NCBI GenBank assembly: GCA_004194705.1
Contig: SADC01000350.1
Span: forward strand, 124,001-188,000
Length of the DNA stretch: 64,000 bases
From: Ditylenchus dipsaci
Taxonomy: Eukaryota; Nematoda; Chromadorea; Rhabditida; Anguinidae
Direction: 5' to 3'
Shown here: positions 23,301 through 35,890 of the stretch, piece after piece
Position numbering within the stretch: position 1 is the stretch's first letter
Layout of the letters: each line of letters begins with the position of its first letter
The notes under the pieces: generated by a model
The model's database searches: none
What the model was told of the DNA's origin: nothing
The model's input: the letters and a program-made list of their open reading frames with translations, nothing else
Program-made: the position numbers and the translations under genes

Positions 23301-26300
23301 GGCACACGCTAGTAGAAGCTTAACGTCAGTACCAACCAGCCAAAATAAGATTAAGATTCAAAAGACGCGAATTCAAAAAATGAGAAAAGTAGGAAATTAT
23401 CTCGCCCCTAAATTTTTTCACCGGTCAATCTTTGAAAAACTTACTGATCAGCGATTCCACGCCAAAGATTCAGTTGCTTCTCCCGCTTGTCCCAATCAAC
23501 CAATTCCATACCGTGGAAGGCGAAAATGACAAAGAATTTGTCTAGCCTAAATAAGGATAAATAACTTGGGTATAAAAAATGACTTCGATGGTCGTTTTTT
23601 TCAGCAAATACAGTCAACCCTCGATTTGACTTCACCCGAAAATCGACCAATTTGGTTGGCTTTGACTTAAATTTAGTGAAAGTAAGCTTTCGATTTAGCG
23701 CCACCCTCAATTTAACGTCATCTTATGGCCGGTCCCTCGAGGGTTGACTGTAATTTGGTTCTTTACAGTAATTTTGGTGGCTACGTTCATGTCTTTTTAG
23801 ACTAAACTGACAAATCGGGAGTGAAGACATTCCAAAAGTAGTTCAGAGATTAGAAAAAGTTGGTAAATATAAAACAACGGTGTACCGACTTGGTACTGAC
23901 AAGCTATTTCTCAAAACCTTCAACAATAATTATAATTTTTTTACCCAGAGTCGTTGTTAAATCGCATGAACCCATTCCTGTAAAAAAATTCAAAAATTAT
24001 ATATATTACATAGAAATCAGTGCATACACATTTCCTCTTTTTTGCATAATTTTTTTAAAATTGTAAAAAAGCATTGTGCTTTTTTAGAATTTTTCAAAAA
24101 ACATTCTTGAAAAAATGTGATAAAAACAAGGAAACCGTGACAACCGCTAAATACGCCCCCCCCCTCTAATTTATTGCAATGTGGAGTGTGCTGGTTTTCC
24201 GCCACGAGGCCAAATACCCTTGGTATTGTCGGTGCAAAAGGTGTGAAATAGGTGAAAAATAAAAAAAAGTTGGCTTAGAGAAAAATACTGTATGGGGGGG
24301 GGGTAGTTATTTGGGGGCTACCGTCAAGGAAACGTATATGCCCCGAATTGGCTTGTTCCCTACCAATGACTATATTCTGGCCAGCTCAAAAAGGATTTCA
24401 TGCCTGACTTGTGATAGGTAACTGCTGGGTCAGTTTCCATGTCTTCCTCTACACTTTCCTGCAAATTTTGTTGTTTTTAGTCGAACAAAAACAATTAATT
24501 GGCTATCATTTACCATGAATCTGTCGTAGTCCCTTAACCAAAAGTGGGTAAATGGTGCGCCCAAATTATTGGGCAACGCTTCAAACTCTTCTACCATTTG
24601 ACGCACTCGAAAGCTGCGCAAAGGCTGACTCAAGTCGCCAACTTTATTCACAAAACACCTATAGAGGTGTAGTTGGGCAGGATATAGGTGTCTCGTAGGG
24701 CGTTCATCTGAAATTTAGCTGTGATTTTCAAGACAATTTTAGAAGCGGTCATTTTAAAAAATTAAAATTATTGTTTCCAATAGTGATTTTCGGGAATATC
24801 GTATTATTGCATACCGCATAACTTGTAAAGCCCATGGGCTTATCTTTTTCAACCCCCTTAATATATTGGAATTGTCGGCTCTATATGTGTTCGCGTCCCT
24901 CACAAAAAAAATTGCCTTGATCCGCCTGTTGTTTTTTGCGCAATTTTTCTTCTTATAAAGGTCGCCGAAACTATTTTTATATGCTTTTAAAGGACCATGG
25001 TTTATGCGCACAGCGGCATGTGCCAAATTTGAATTGGCTGGGGACACTTCTCTTTCGTCTCAAACTTTACTCTTTGGAGTCGTTCAACATTACTATAAAG
25101 AGTACAGGGAGAGACGAAAGAGAAGTGTCCCCCGCCAATTCAAATTTTGCACATGTCGCTGCGCGCAAAAACCATGGTCTTTTAAATATTACATACGCTT
25201 AGGTATAGGCTCAGGCAAGGGCAGGCCAGTGTACGCTAGGACAAGCTCATTATGGGGCAGATATAAAAGTAGTGTTGGGTATTATTGGGGAAGTATTATT
25301 GGGGAGATATAGAGCCAATTTGTCAATCAGAAATGACCTTAACTGTGAAATTTTAGTCAAAATTCAGGAGGATGGGCACTTATTACAGGTTTTAGGGTAT
25401 ATATGCAATACGGTGAACACGTTTAGTATGGTATGCTTGGTCTTTCCTACGGAGTGAAGCACTCGGGAATCTGTCATTTCTCCAAAGTTTGATTGTCTAG
25501 GATACTTTTCATAATGTTTCACCCTGAAGTGTGATATGCCATAACAAAAACCAGATGATGGGCTTTTTAATAGTGCAATAATGCCCCATTACATGCCCCG
25601 GTAAAGATTGCAAAAGGCGGATAAAAAATATCTCTCAAAAAGGCATTCAAAAGCTTTGTGATATTCGTAAATTTGTGCTTTACTCGCTAATGGCCAGCCT
25701 CAAAAAAACTTTTCCAACAATGCCACAATTTCTATGAGTAGCTTGTATTCTATAAATTTTATTAACCAATAAAGTCCTAACTTCATTGATTAGAGAGTCA
25801 GCCAGAAACAGTTTCTTAGGATTAATGTTAGGTTTGATGCGCATGGCCGCTTGGAACGAAATGTTCCAGTAGATTAGCAACATCAGGAACAAAAAGATTG
25901 CAGTGAATCCATTGGCCACCCACTTGCAGTAGTTAACCATGAACCTGGTCAGCTAAACATGGAAAATATTAAAACAAATGCTGACAGTCCATATATATAA
26001 ATATCCACCATCTTTTTAAGCCATCTACGTGTCGCAGTGCGCTTTGTTCGTGATAGTTGGTCTATTTGTGAATTTTCCAGCTGCATCTCCATTTTTCCGG
26101 CAATGGCTACCTGGAAAGACATGGATTTTATTTTAATCGATGGGTCTGGACAGGGCATAGATAGGTGGTCAATTGGGAAACCCGCTTTAAGTCAGTCGAG
26201 TCTCGATATAGTGGTACCCCTCTGGACTGACCATCAGGTGCCCCTATATCGAGGCTGCCACTTTAGTCATTTCCTTTCAGCCGAAACCAAACTAGCCGAC

Positions 26301-29300
26301 ACCAAGGTGCCACTATATCGAGACTCGATTGACCCGTTAAATTGTAAGGGGCTCTATGGCCCAGGTAGCCCTTCTGGGTACATCTTTCCTGGAAATTAGC
26401 AAAAGTCACTACCAACCGTGGAAGTGAACAAAAACAGCTGATAGATGTAGTCGAAAAAGAGAGCCATGGCATTTCCAGCGCAGAATAGCTGGATCTCTGG
26501 CGTGGGTGAGAATATTCCAACCACAAATGCTAGGATCTGAAACACCAGAAAAATGAGCTAAAGGCTAGTTTCACCAAACAACTAACATTTGTGAGAGAAG
26601 TGATGGTTATAGAAGGGCTGAAAAGGGATTTTTGGTATTCCTACGAATATTGTGAACCCCTTACCCAATATCCACCAACACCTCAGCTATCCTGCTTCTC
26701 AAGCTGTCGGCCATGGTGGGCGTAGAACTAAGTTTTAACTGTAGACGGTCTACACAAACTCTTTGCCAGGAATGGATCATAATAAAGGCATCGTCCACAC
26801 CTTTAAAAATTCTTTTCAGATCAGGCTAAAAAATTTCCCGAAATTCCAACCTATGGCCATAACCAGGAAAGGGCTGACAGCTGAAAACACAATTTTAGAC
26901 AATTTATAAAAACTATCGACCTCTTCGCCGATAGGTATATTTTGAAACGCAGGTACTAGGTCAATTGGGCCTGTCCATAGTCGAAGTCAACCTTTTCTTA
27001 AATTCAAAAATGTCAATATTTCTCTTAAAATTATTTATTTTGATGTTTAGGGCAACTTTTTGTGCTCTACACGAAAATTTAGACAGTTTTTCCGAGTGAT
27101 ATTTAAAATTTCGACATATGAAAATTGACGCCGGAAAAAAGTTGAGAGGTCAACAGGGGTCACCTTAGTGGTCAACATTTACTAAAAATTTTTAGAGTCA
27201 AGATTTCATACTTCTGTTAAAACCATCTTGTAGAACTCAAAAATTTGAGTGGAGGTCATAAATATCAGATTTGGCACTTTTCCATCAACAAATTGATATT
27301 TTAGCACTTTTGAAAAAATTTGACTCCTAAAAATAGGGGTCAATTCGACTGTGGACAGAGCCATTCGGTAAAAAATAATTATTTTGAGTACTGTCTAGTA
27401 TATGAGTATTAGAAAGAAAGCCTATGGTAAGAGATACTGGTGGCTCAATGGAAAAACAGCGTCAGACAGTGAAAAACGTCCTCGGTTAGATTTTCATTGG
27501 AAGCAAACTATTTTCTCTCAGTTTTCACTGAATTCCACTGGTTCCACTTTCAAAATATTCCCATCGGGGACGAGCATGGCCTCTTAACCTACCTAAAATG
27601 GTTCCAAATCTAAATCCGAACCAGAACAGAAAGCCCAAAGCAGTGGAAGTGGCCAGCAGGGGACACAGACAAGCGGACAGAGCCATCACCACCTTGTAAA
27701 TGGACCACTGAAATTAGGTTGAATAAGTAAAATATATATGTTTGTAAACCCTATAATCCACCTGTTTGAAGTAAAAAGCACTCAACCACACTGTAGAAAT
27801 GGCGAAACACGACATTATGGCAAAACCCACAGATAGGTAGGGGAACAGGGTCATTCCAGTGCGAACTACAGTCGTTAAATTAAAGCAAATGGATTAGAAA
27901 AGTAATTTTTTTTACCTATTTCATCTGTAAAATTGGAAAAATTTACTGCAAGAATACGATTAATTTAATGAAGTTGATACCTGCCACTACAGTCAATGTT
28001 AGGAAAAGTGGACGCACATGAATTCCCTTGTAATTACTGCAAGGGGAAAAAGTAAGTTAGATAGTGATTGAGAAAAAATGGTTTACTTGTGCAGATATCG
28101 CGCGATTCCTCTAAAAAATTCAATTTGTTGAAAAAATGCTCAGATTTAATATTTTATCAGCCTCTCAGGTTCGATCCCATGTGGGGTTGGCCAATTTTTT
28201 AAAGAATTTTTTTTGGCGCAAAAATGCCTCTTTGTCTTTTTCTCTTTAAAGGACCATACTTGTTGATGCAAATAAGAACTTCTCTTTCGTCTCGAACTCT
28301 ACTCTTTGGAGTTGTTTTGAATGACTCAAAATTAAAGCAAATGGATTAGAAAAGTAATTTTTCGAGTTCGAGACGAAAGAGAAGTGTCGCGCGCGCATTT
28401 GAATTTGTCAAATTCTTATTTGCATCAACAAGTATGGTTCTTTAATATTTAAATTTTTTTACATTTTTTTGAAAGTGATACAACTATTAGACGTTTCTGC
28501 TATTCTAGTTTACTATGAGGTATTTTTTATGATTACAAAAGACATCCACAAATATGGTTCTTTTCACTTATCCGACCTCCTTTTGTTTTTCTTTAAATTT
28601 GACCAGTCATTTTCAATTTTAATAAGAGGGAGGTCGGGATAAGTTAAAAACACCGTATTTTTTATAACTAGGAAGGGACATCCACGAACTGGCAACTTCG
28701 ATTTTACTATTCTGATAAGCCTATTTTCGAGAGCGCAGTCGATATTACAGGTCCATGGAAAGAAAAGATAATATGCGGAGTATCGAAAAACATGAAGCTT
28801 GAAAATGTCTTGCGACCCCCTGTCAATTTTGGGAAAAAAATTTTCTGCAGTCAGATTTTTTCAAAGTTCGATCCTCAGCCGCGTCTGACACTATTTTTAG
28901 CCCGTTTGTTAAAAAAAAATTTTGGACCCAGGCGGGAATCGAACTTTTAGGGGAATCACTGTATAGAGGTATAACGTATAGAGTATAGAGGTATATAATA
29001 GATTGGCTCTATTAGACTTTAGGGGGCAACATCTGTATAGAGGTATATAATAGATTGGCTCTATTAGACTTTAGGGGGCAACATTTTTTGCCTTGGTCCC
29101 CCCTGTTGTTTTTTGTTAAAAAATACCTTGGTCCCCCTTGTCCATTATAGTTATATTGATACTCTGATTATGGTGATAATGCTGATTATGGTTAACATGA
29201 TCACCTTGACCATGATCACCTTCAAAACAACACGGGGGACCAAGGTAATTTTTAACAAAAACAACAGGAGGGACCAAGGCAAAAATGTTGCCCCCTAAAG

Positions 29301-32300
29301 TCTAATAGGGCCGAGGTATAACTGTGAGAAAATTTCTTTCGAAAATATTCAGAGGAGACCAAGGTAATTTTGTAACTTTCTTGAGCCTCCAGATTTTATT
29401 TTTTCTTGCCATGGGACGGTAATATTAAAATTTTGAATTGTAAATCGACTACGCTGTAGGAGATAGACGTATCAGAATAGTCGAGCCCCTTGTAAGTCCA
29501 AAACTCAGGCATTCCGATTTTAAAATTTGAAAAAGTTCCGATGCCGATTTTTAGTCAGTACCGAAAAAGCCCACAGGCCCGAGGTGGGATCGAACTTGAG
29601 TGGATCTAAGCTTGTAATCAGTGCTGGCAATTTGAATCATTGATTCAAATTAATTTCGAAAATGATTCGTTTGAATCACGACAATTTGAATCATGAGTTA
29701 TATGAATCTTTTTTTTTAATGATTCAAATTAATTTTGCAATTTGAATCATGATTCATTTGAATCACAGCCGAATTAGCAATGATTCAAATGTGATTCAAA
29801 TTAATTTTGCAATTTGAATCATGATTCATATGAATCACAGCCGAATAAGCTATGATTCAAATGTGATTCAAATTAATTTTGCAATTTGAATCATGAGTTA
29901 TATGAATCATGATTCAAATTGTCGTGATTCAATTGTGATTCAAATTAATTCGATGATTCACGAATCATTCTGTGTGAACTGCTTCCTATTATGATGTGGC
30001 CTATTTGTACTGGTCAAACAACGGTTGTTTTTATACTATCTATGCTCTCTGCCCCACCCTACACTCCAACCATCCTTAGTTAGCCAAAAACTATGCCAAA
30101 TCACCATTAATTATACTAAATCACTCTGTACACCAAAAATTATGCCGAATCAAAACAAGATCCTTTAAGCCACTCCGAACTTTGGGTTAAGTATCTTTTG
30201 TTTGGTAACCTGAAGTACAAGTTACAAGTTGTAATTCTGCTTGTAATTCCTACCTACCTTTCCCATTGCATCACCTATTTTTTTATAAATAGATCTCATA
30301 AAAATAAATATTTGATGAATTCACCTGATCCTTAGTTACATTAACAGGTCTTTCTGCTTGAAACTGCAAGATGATCAGTTTCAAAAATTTAATATTGGTC
30401 GAGGAACGGGCATCCCACTGTTCTTGTTCATTCTCAAATAGTTTTAAGCCAAAAAAGTGAGGACTCATGTCCAGTGTTCGGCCGAGAATACTGATGAACG
30501 GGAAGGTCAGGTTTATTCTGTAGTTATTATCCACATCAAAATTTTGATCGTCCATAGAAGCACGGCCGTCTCCATCATGTTTTTCCCCAACAATCAGTCC
30601 ATTCTGTAAAAGTTAAACACTTTTATTTTGAAATATCTGTAAAAATCAAAATTTCAATAGATCTATTGCATTTTTTCAAATATTATTTCAGTGCGAATGT
30701 TTGGAGAAATTATAGCACTCACACAGTTAACTCAAAATTCAGAAGAGGACATTCCCACGATAGACAAGTCAGCAAAAATTTTCATTTTCGACGTTCTTTT
30801 AGACAAAAACCAAATTCAAACACAGGATTCGTGTTCATCACAGTAGGTTTGCAAATAAACATTTTTAAATTCAAATGTCCAATTTCAAATTCCTTTCAAG
30901 ACAAAAAATATTTGAAAAAATTTATATTTGAAATTTCAAATTTGTCAGTGATTTTTTAATTTGAAAAAATTTTCGGCTCTATTCTAGAATCGGGTGCCGA
31001 AAATTAGCTTGGTCCCCTGTTGTTTTTTAGAATGATGATCTTTGTCACCCGATTCTAGAATATAACCAAATTTTCTTTTTTGCAATTTGACCATGCTGAA
31101 TGCGAATCCAGTGTCAGAATTTGGTTTTTGCAAGAATTTCATTTTGAAAAGTTACGCGGAGTGATATGTAGCTGAATTGTCTTCGGCGGAATTCTCGCAA
31201 AATTTACTCAATATCAGAATCGTGATTTTCGGTTTTTGCTTCTATCCTTGAGCATTTTAGATTTAAAAAAAGGTTCGCCCTTGTCCGCTAAAAATAGTTA
31301 ACAAAAAATAGAAAACTAGTTAAAATATTTTTTCAATTGTTCCTCAAAAAATTTCACGATGTTTTTTTTCAATATGAGCCATGCCAAATAGAGTCTGCGA
31401 AACTTTTTTTCATAGTTATGGTTTGCAAAAGTAGAAAACCCTGGAATATAAGGCATATTTCGAAAATTTCACCCTAAAAGCTTTGATAGGCTCGTTGATT
31501 TGGCAGAAGTCAGTGCAGAACTGGTAGAAGTTCTGGCCAGCCAGAGGGTAATTGCTTCCTAGTTCATCCAGCAACCACACTGACTCGTTCAAATGCTCTT
31601 CTCTAAGCATAGAGCCGCCATCCCTGGCTGTCAAGAAGACAACTAAGGACACAGGTTCATTGTAGATCTCTGCGGTCTGTCTGCCGTAGAACTCCTCATA
31701 CAGCCCCGCTTCAACCACCTACAATATATGAAAAAATTTGGGGTTGCGGAGTTTAGATTACTTACAGATCTGGCTCCTTGAGGAGTGTATCCTGTTTTAA
31801 TGTCATCTTCTTGTTGGGTGAATGGAATTTTCAGTGAGCAAATGGTTGTGAACACCAAAATCACCTTGAAATAGTAAAATTGTAAATAGCATTATAATTG
31901 ACGGTTATCCGGGGAGGAGAAGAATGCGCCATTTCAAATTGGGTCAATTCAAATTGCGCCAACTTATTGACCATTTTTTTAATGTTGTTTGATTCAAAAT
32001 CGTGGCCCATTTTGAAAATGGCGCAATTCGAAAGGGCCCAATTTGAAATGGCGCATTCTTCTCCTCCCCGGTTATCCACGTTCGAACAAACAAAGTTGTG
32101 ATCAGGGTGGTATCTTCAGCCGGCTGAGGCTGACGACTGAGGGAATCATCAAATGCCCCGCCTGGTTGTGATTTCGTAATTTTTTTCACTTTCGATTTTT
32201 CACACTTTTTTATTTGTGACCTTACAGTCGCTGCCAAAAAGGACCTGCAAGCTCAAATTGGATGGGAAAGTTAAAGAATGAAATCAAAGTTGTGAAGTTA

Positions 32301-34487
32301 GGCAGTCGGTTCGGGGGTCGAATCAATTTTTCAACACTGTATTGCAGTATTTTTGACGGCTGTTTGATGGCCCTACATCAAGTTCGACACACAGCTATGC
32401 CCGAAGGATTTTTGCCTCAATTTTTAAAAGCTTATGCTATTTAACTTTACGCACTTGCAACAAATGGCAGTTTTTGGCATTGTTCTTGTTGAGAGCCACA
32501 ATACCCCCGCGCAACCCAACATCAAATTATTTTTGCCTTTTCGGGTTTAGGCTTAAGCAAATCTTGGCCAACGTATGTTAAAAAGCACTCAAACATATCT
32601 TAGACTTATGTTTTAGTCAGTCCTAGCATATGCTGACCTAACCCTGAGTAAGCCTAAATGTTTACAAAAACAACAGTCTGACCAAGGCATTTTTTGATGT
32701 TTTGGGGGTCTCAACAAGGACCGTCCTATCCTTGCCTGAACCTCGAAAATAAGGAAAAAATTTAACCGGGTGGACTAAGGAAAAAAACTCCCTTTTGTTA
32801 GAAAAGCCCCTTTATTCGTAATAAAAATTTGTTTTTTCAAAGGAAAAAAACTTTAATTTCCCAAACGCTATTGCCGAAATCAGAATTCTTGTGACATTAT
32901 TGACCTAAACAATAAACATAACTGGCAAAAGTTTACTAAAATCAAGATAAAACAGTGCGGAAACCAATTTTTGAGCTGTACTTGAGTCGAGATTAGACTA
33001 CACGCAAAAAATTTGTTTTTGCCCAAAATGATTGGGAAATTTGAATTTGATGGCTTTTAAGATATTGGAAGAAAAAAAATAACTGCTTCTATTTTCAGGT
33101 AAATTTTTTAAAAAGATTTTCTTCTTTTTTACACGTCTGGATTTGTAGTTAGTACAACAACTATTTCCAATTTTCACCGGAAATCTATCTTTTTTAAGAT
33201 AAATGATGTTTGTTGCAGAAGATATAAGAGTGCACAAAAAAGAAGAAAAGAAGAAATTAGGCAGTTTCCAAAATTGAGGTCACCCAAAACAATAGCAGGT
33301 AATCAATCCACTTTACTGTTTTCGACAACAACAGATGCTACAAAACATAAAAAAATTTAAAATTAAAAAAAGCATATATTTAACTCTCAATAAAGCATAC
33401 GGCTCGATTTTGTTCCCGTCCACGGTCCTACACATTATCTCAGATTTTCAATTGTTTTGTCAGTTGGATTTGACTGGTCTAGTCCCCTATTTTGGCTAAA
33501 ATGCATTGTAAGCAGTCCACCCAAAATGACCCAAAATGATGTTTTTTTATGTTTTGAAGCTTTTAATGTGTAGAAAACACGTTTATAGGTAAGGGAAGAC
33601 CGCAAGAAATCTTTTTTGACTAGAAATAGACTTTTTGCCTTGGGGGACCAAGATAAACCAAACTAGATGTGTAATTAAACACACAAAAGATAGGATTTGA
33701 ACATAGTTTTGTTAACTGGGGCTTACCGCATAGAGAAACTCTGGTACGCGTACTAGACACTCTGGTACGCGTACCAGAGTGTCTAGAGTATGTGTGTGCG
33801 CATCTCAACTCCAACCCCCAATGCCCCTAAAGGATTTTTTTATGGAAACGGTCTAGCCCCCTGTTTCCTGCACGTTTAAGGCTAAAAACATCAAAAAACA
33901 TCATTTTGGGTCATTTTGGGCGGACTGTTTATAATACATTCCGGCCTCTATTGTACCAGATTTTTCGAACTGGACTAGCCTGTGCTAAAAATTCGTAAAA
34001 TATTTCATAATCTGAGATAAAAAAAGTGTGAGACTCTAGGCGGGAACGAACTCCAGGTGGTGGCAGTTTTATCGAGACTCGACTGTCTAGTGCTCATAAA
34101 GGCTTAAAGACCGGCTAAAAACCAAATACCTACCAGAATAATAGCCACTGGATGGTCTGCAATGAACAGGCCAGTGTTGTGAAAGCTAAACTCCAGGAAA
34201 GAGGAAAAGCAGGTCTGGTGTAGTTTTCTTTTATCGTTTAGTTTTTCCCTTTGCGAGCTTTGTAGACTCTGACTAGCAGTGCTCGCTGATAGGTAAGCTG
34301 AGGAAGTGGGTGTTGAAATGGACAAGTTCAGAGGATAAATAGTGGGTATTTCTTGTTCGTTGTTTTCAGCAGCATTTGTAGGGTTAGAACAAGCATGTTG
34401 CTGTTGATTTGGGTCCTCTTCTACAGGCTCCACTAGCACAACGTTGGCAGTGGCACCGGTATTGGTAGACTCAGGTGGCTGGCCCAT
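20360..34487 (-). CDS. Patched-related (PTR/RND) membrane protein
   Basis: Multi-pass membrane protein of the Patched/Dispatched/NPC1 superfamily, with a sterol-sensing domain; nematode PTRs act in moulting and lipid or ion transport. Exons on the minus strand: 34134..34487 (ATG; cytosolic N-terminus and start of TM1), 31766..31864, 31473..31718, 30325..30603 (extracellular domain 1), about 28087..28133, 27981..28036, 27916..27924 (9-nt exon), 27762..27865, 27593..27707, 26851..26880, 26665..26800, 26587..26617, 26417..26536, 26009..26110, 25782..25952, 24514..24707, 24364..24458, 23445..23546, 22647..22674, 22527..22593, 22375..22482, 21304..21385, 21059..21253, 20584..20620, 20360..20533. 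Landmarks: GYTPQGARS, DGGSMLREEHL, AIGVDDAFIMIHSW, PKKLFLADS, GIGLDPISMATTIMSIGFSVD, SYMSE-like DTYMSEVFVKT. Exon 24514..24707 is one base short of frame at a T run. The join between 30325 and 28133 is unresolved, perhaps one more exon. Confidence 0.9.
20640..20711. repeat. Tc1-like MITE in the 3' intron region of the PTR gene
   Basis: Short inverted repeat GGTCGACTCTCAATGTAGGA / TCCTATGTCGAGAGTTGACT. It belongs to a loose class of CAGTC-GACTCTCGA-like ends seen several times in this window. Confidence 0.5.
22790..23060. repeat. Inverted TTTTGGTACTAG repeats in PTR intron
   Basis: Left copies (CTAGCACTAAAATACTTAAT, CTAGTACCAAAAT) are mirrored by three tandem TATTTTGGTACTAGA units at 23010-23055. 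A separate small inverted repeat with GTTGCCGGTGCCAA ends lies at 23150-23245. Confidence 0.5.
23609..23752. mobile_element. Tc1-like MITE
   Basis: Ends TACAGTCAACCCTCGATTTG and CCCTCGAGGGTTGACTGTA are inverted and TA-flanked, as expected of a Tc1/mariner-type non-autonomous element. It lies in a PTR intron. Confidence 0.6.
24991..25181. mobile_element. TTAA-type palindromic MITE, copy C
   Basis: Arms begin AGGACCATGGTTTATGCGC; TTAA lies on both sides (24987-24990 and 25182-25185). It is in a PTR intron. Confidence 0.8.
26185..26340. repeat. Inverted repeat CAGTCGAGTCTCGATATAGT in PTR intron
   Basis: Left arm CAGTCGAGTCTCGATATAGT and right arm CACTATATCGAGACTCGATT; probably another Tc1-like MITE. 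Confidence 0.5.
26920..27587. mobile_element. Fold-back element, TCGCCGAT-ATATTTTGAAA family, copy 2
   Basis: The ends CTTCGCCGATAGGTATATTT and its partner CAAAATATTCCCATCGGGGA with GAGCATGGCCTCTT are inverted and match copy 1 at 5038. It lies in the PTR intron between exons 27593..27707 and 26851..26880. Confidence 0.55.
28250..28441. mobile_element. TTAA-type palindromic MITE, copy D
   Basis: Ends AGGACCATACTTGTTGATGC and complement, TTAA on both sides (28246-28249 and 28442-28445). The arms are shared with copies B, C and E in the CTTCTCTTTCGTCTCGAACT part. The loop contains a 34-bp stretch identical to PTR intron sequence about 450 bp away. Confidence 0.8.
29015..29312. mobile_element. 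Fold-back element with CCTTGGTCCC arms
   Basis: Left arm GGCTCTATTAGACTTTAGGG ... GCCTTGGTCCCCCCTGTTGT is mirrored by ... GGGACCAAGGC ... CCCTAAAGTCTAATAGGGCC. The loop near 29140-29225 is rich in GATTATGGT / ACCATGATC. It lies in the PTR intron. Confidence 0.6.
29623..30130. mobile_element. One-ended copy of the CAGTGCTGGCAA hAT-type element
   Basis: It starts with CAGTGCTGGCAATTTGAATC and tracks the left end of the 42094..44516 element for several hundred bases (TGATTCAAATTAATTTTGCA repeats, then CACGAATCATT and a CCACC-rich part). No matching right end was seen, so it is truncated or its end has diverged. Confidence 0.6.
31907..32070. mobile_element. Fold-back MITE, CCGGGGAGGAG ends
   Basis: Perfectly inverted ends CCGGGGAGGAGAAGAATGCG and complement, arms about 60 bp, flanked by TTAT-containing repeats. 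It lies in the first PTR intron. Confidence 0.7.
32375..32670. repeat. Duplicated segment, copy 1 (empty site)
   Basis: It shares CACACAGCTATGCCCGAA, GGCAGTTTTTGGCA and AGCACTCAAACATATCTTAG with 34625-35370. At the position where copy 2 carries a 412-bp MITE, this copy is uninterrupted. Confidence 0.65.
32671..34133. other. Rest of first PTR intron
   Basis: AT-rich, with a partial copy of the dispersed CTCTGGTACGCG / GTGTGTGCGCATCTC module at 33700-33840. It shows inverted CACCCAAAATGACCCAAAATGA / TCATTTTGGGTCATTTTGGG at about 33518 and 33903. No exon was supported here. Confidence 0.35.
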
Positions 34488-34624
34488 GGCACTGCTATAG
34501 GCTCAGCCAAGCTACAAACAATGTACAATTAACTCTCGCTATAGTTAAATCGAGGGTATGGCTTCAGTCATTTTCAATCAAACCCAAACGTAAAACCCAA
34601 GTGCATCCCAAGATGCTCCCTACC

Positions 34625-35370
34625 TCAAGTTTGACACACAGCTATGCCCGAACGATTTTTGCTTTAATTTTCAAAATCTTATGCCATTTAACTTTATACT
34701 ATCCAACAAAAGGCAGTTTTTGGCACTGCTCTTGTTGAGAGCTAAACCCCACACACACACACAACCCGACGTCAAAAATTTTTTGCCTTTCCCCTGTCAT
34801 TTTTGAGATTTTTATTTATTTTCACGTTAAGGCCTAGTCAAAGGTTAGCCAGCGTATGTTAGAAAGAGTGCTGTGCAAATCTCCGCTCTTCACTCTGCTC
34901 CGCTCTGCTCCGAGCAAAGAGCCGGAGTGAAATTTTTAAAATAGGGAGCAAAGAGCCAGAGCCGGAGCAAAATTTGGAAAATAGAGAGCAAAGAGTCAGA
35001 GCCGAAACGAAATTTCGAAATCTGGGAGCAAAAAAACTAGAGTTAAAAACAACACATGCATGAAAATTAGAGCAGATGCCATAAAATAAAGTTGTGTCGA
35101 CGATTTTTACTTTAAAGTTCAAACAAATAACAAAAAAGGAAATGCGAAAATTTTTTAAAAATCCGCTCTTTGCTCCGCTCCGCTGTTCCGAGCAAAGAGC
35201 CAGAGCCGGAGCGAAATTTTGAAATACGGGAGCAAAGAGGCAGAGCCGGAGCAGAAATTTTCAAATGCACAGCACTGGTTAGAAAGCACTCAAACATATC
35301 TTAGACTTATGTTTTAGTCCGTCTTAGCATATTCTGACCTAACCCTGAGTAAACCTAAATATTTACAAAA
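34625..35370. repeat. Duplicated segment, copy 2 (filled site)
   Basis: Partner of 32375..32670, about 2.2 kb away and upstream of the PTR start. It is split by the MITE at 34867..35278. Confidence 0.6.
34867..35278. mobile_element. hAT-type MITE with CAGTGCTGTGCA ends
   Basis: Ends AGTGCTGTGCAAAT and TGCACAGCACTG, subterminal GCTCCGCTC / GAGCAAAGAGCC repeats, and 8-bp flanks TTAGAAAG on both sides (34859-34866 and 35279-35286). The paralogous segment at 32580-32600 has one copy of the target and no element. Confidence 0.75.
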
Positions 35371-35378
35371 ACAACAAG

Positions 35379-35890
35379 AGGGAAGGGGGTTAACCACCGC
35401 ACCCTCCTCTAAAGCGTATTTATTTTGCGAGAGGTGGCCATATCGAACTAGGCTTTGGCTTATGCTCAGGCTTTGGCTTAGGCAAGGCATGTGCTTAGGC
35501 CACAATAATAATAAGTAACAATTATAAGCGTAGCACTCCAAATGCACACCCTCTATTTCGATACTCTTTGGAGAGGGGTGCAGTTGCGGTTCTGTTAACC
35601 GGAAAAAAATTGAGCTCTAAAAGTGGGGACCGAGAGCAACCCAAGTGCACCCCATTCCTACAAAGAGTATTTTTCTCTAAGCAAACTTTTTTCATCTAAG
35701 GCCTAAGCCTAAGTTAGCGCGCTACACATTGCAAAAAAGAAAACTTGAAAAAAAATCAAGGGAAGCCAAAATAGGGCGCTTAGAGAAAAATACTCTTTGG
35801 AGGGGGGGGGGGGGTCCACTTCGGCTTTTACGGTGGGGGTTAAGCGGAGGATTAGGTTTATGGCAAAGACTTAATCATCACCATACATGT
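35379..35890. other. Intergenic, no gene recognised
   Basis: Contains a poly-G run at about 35803-35814 and CTTAGAGAAAAATACTCTTTGG-type repeats also seen at 24275 and 56190. Confidence 0.35.
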
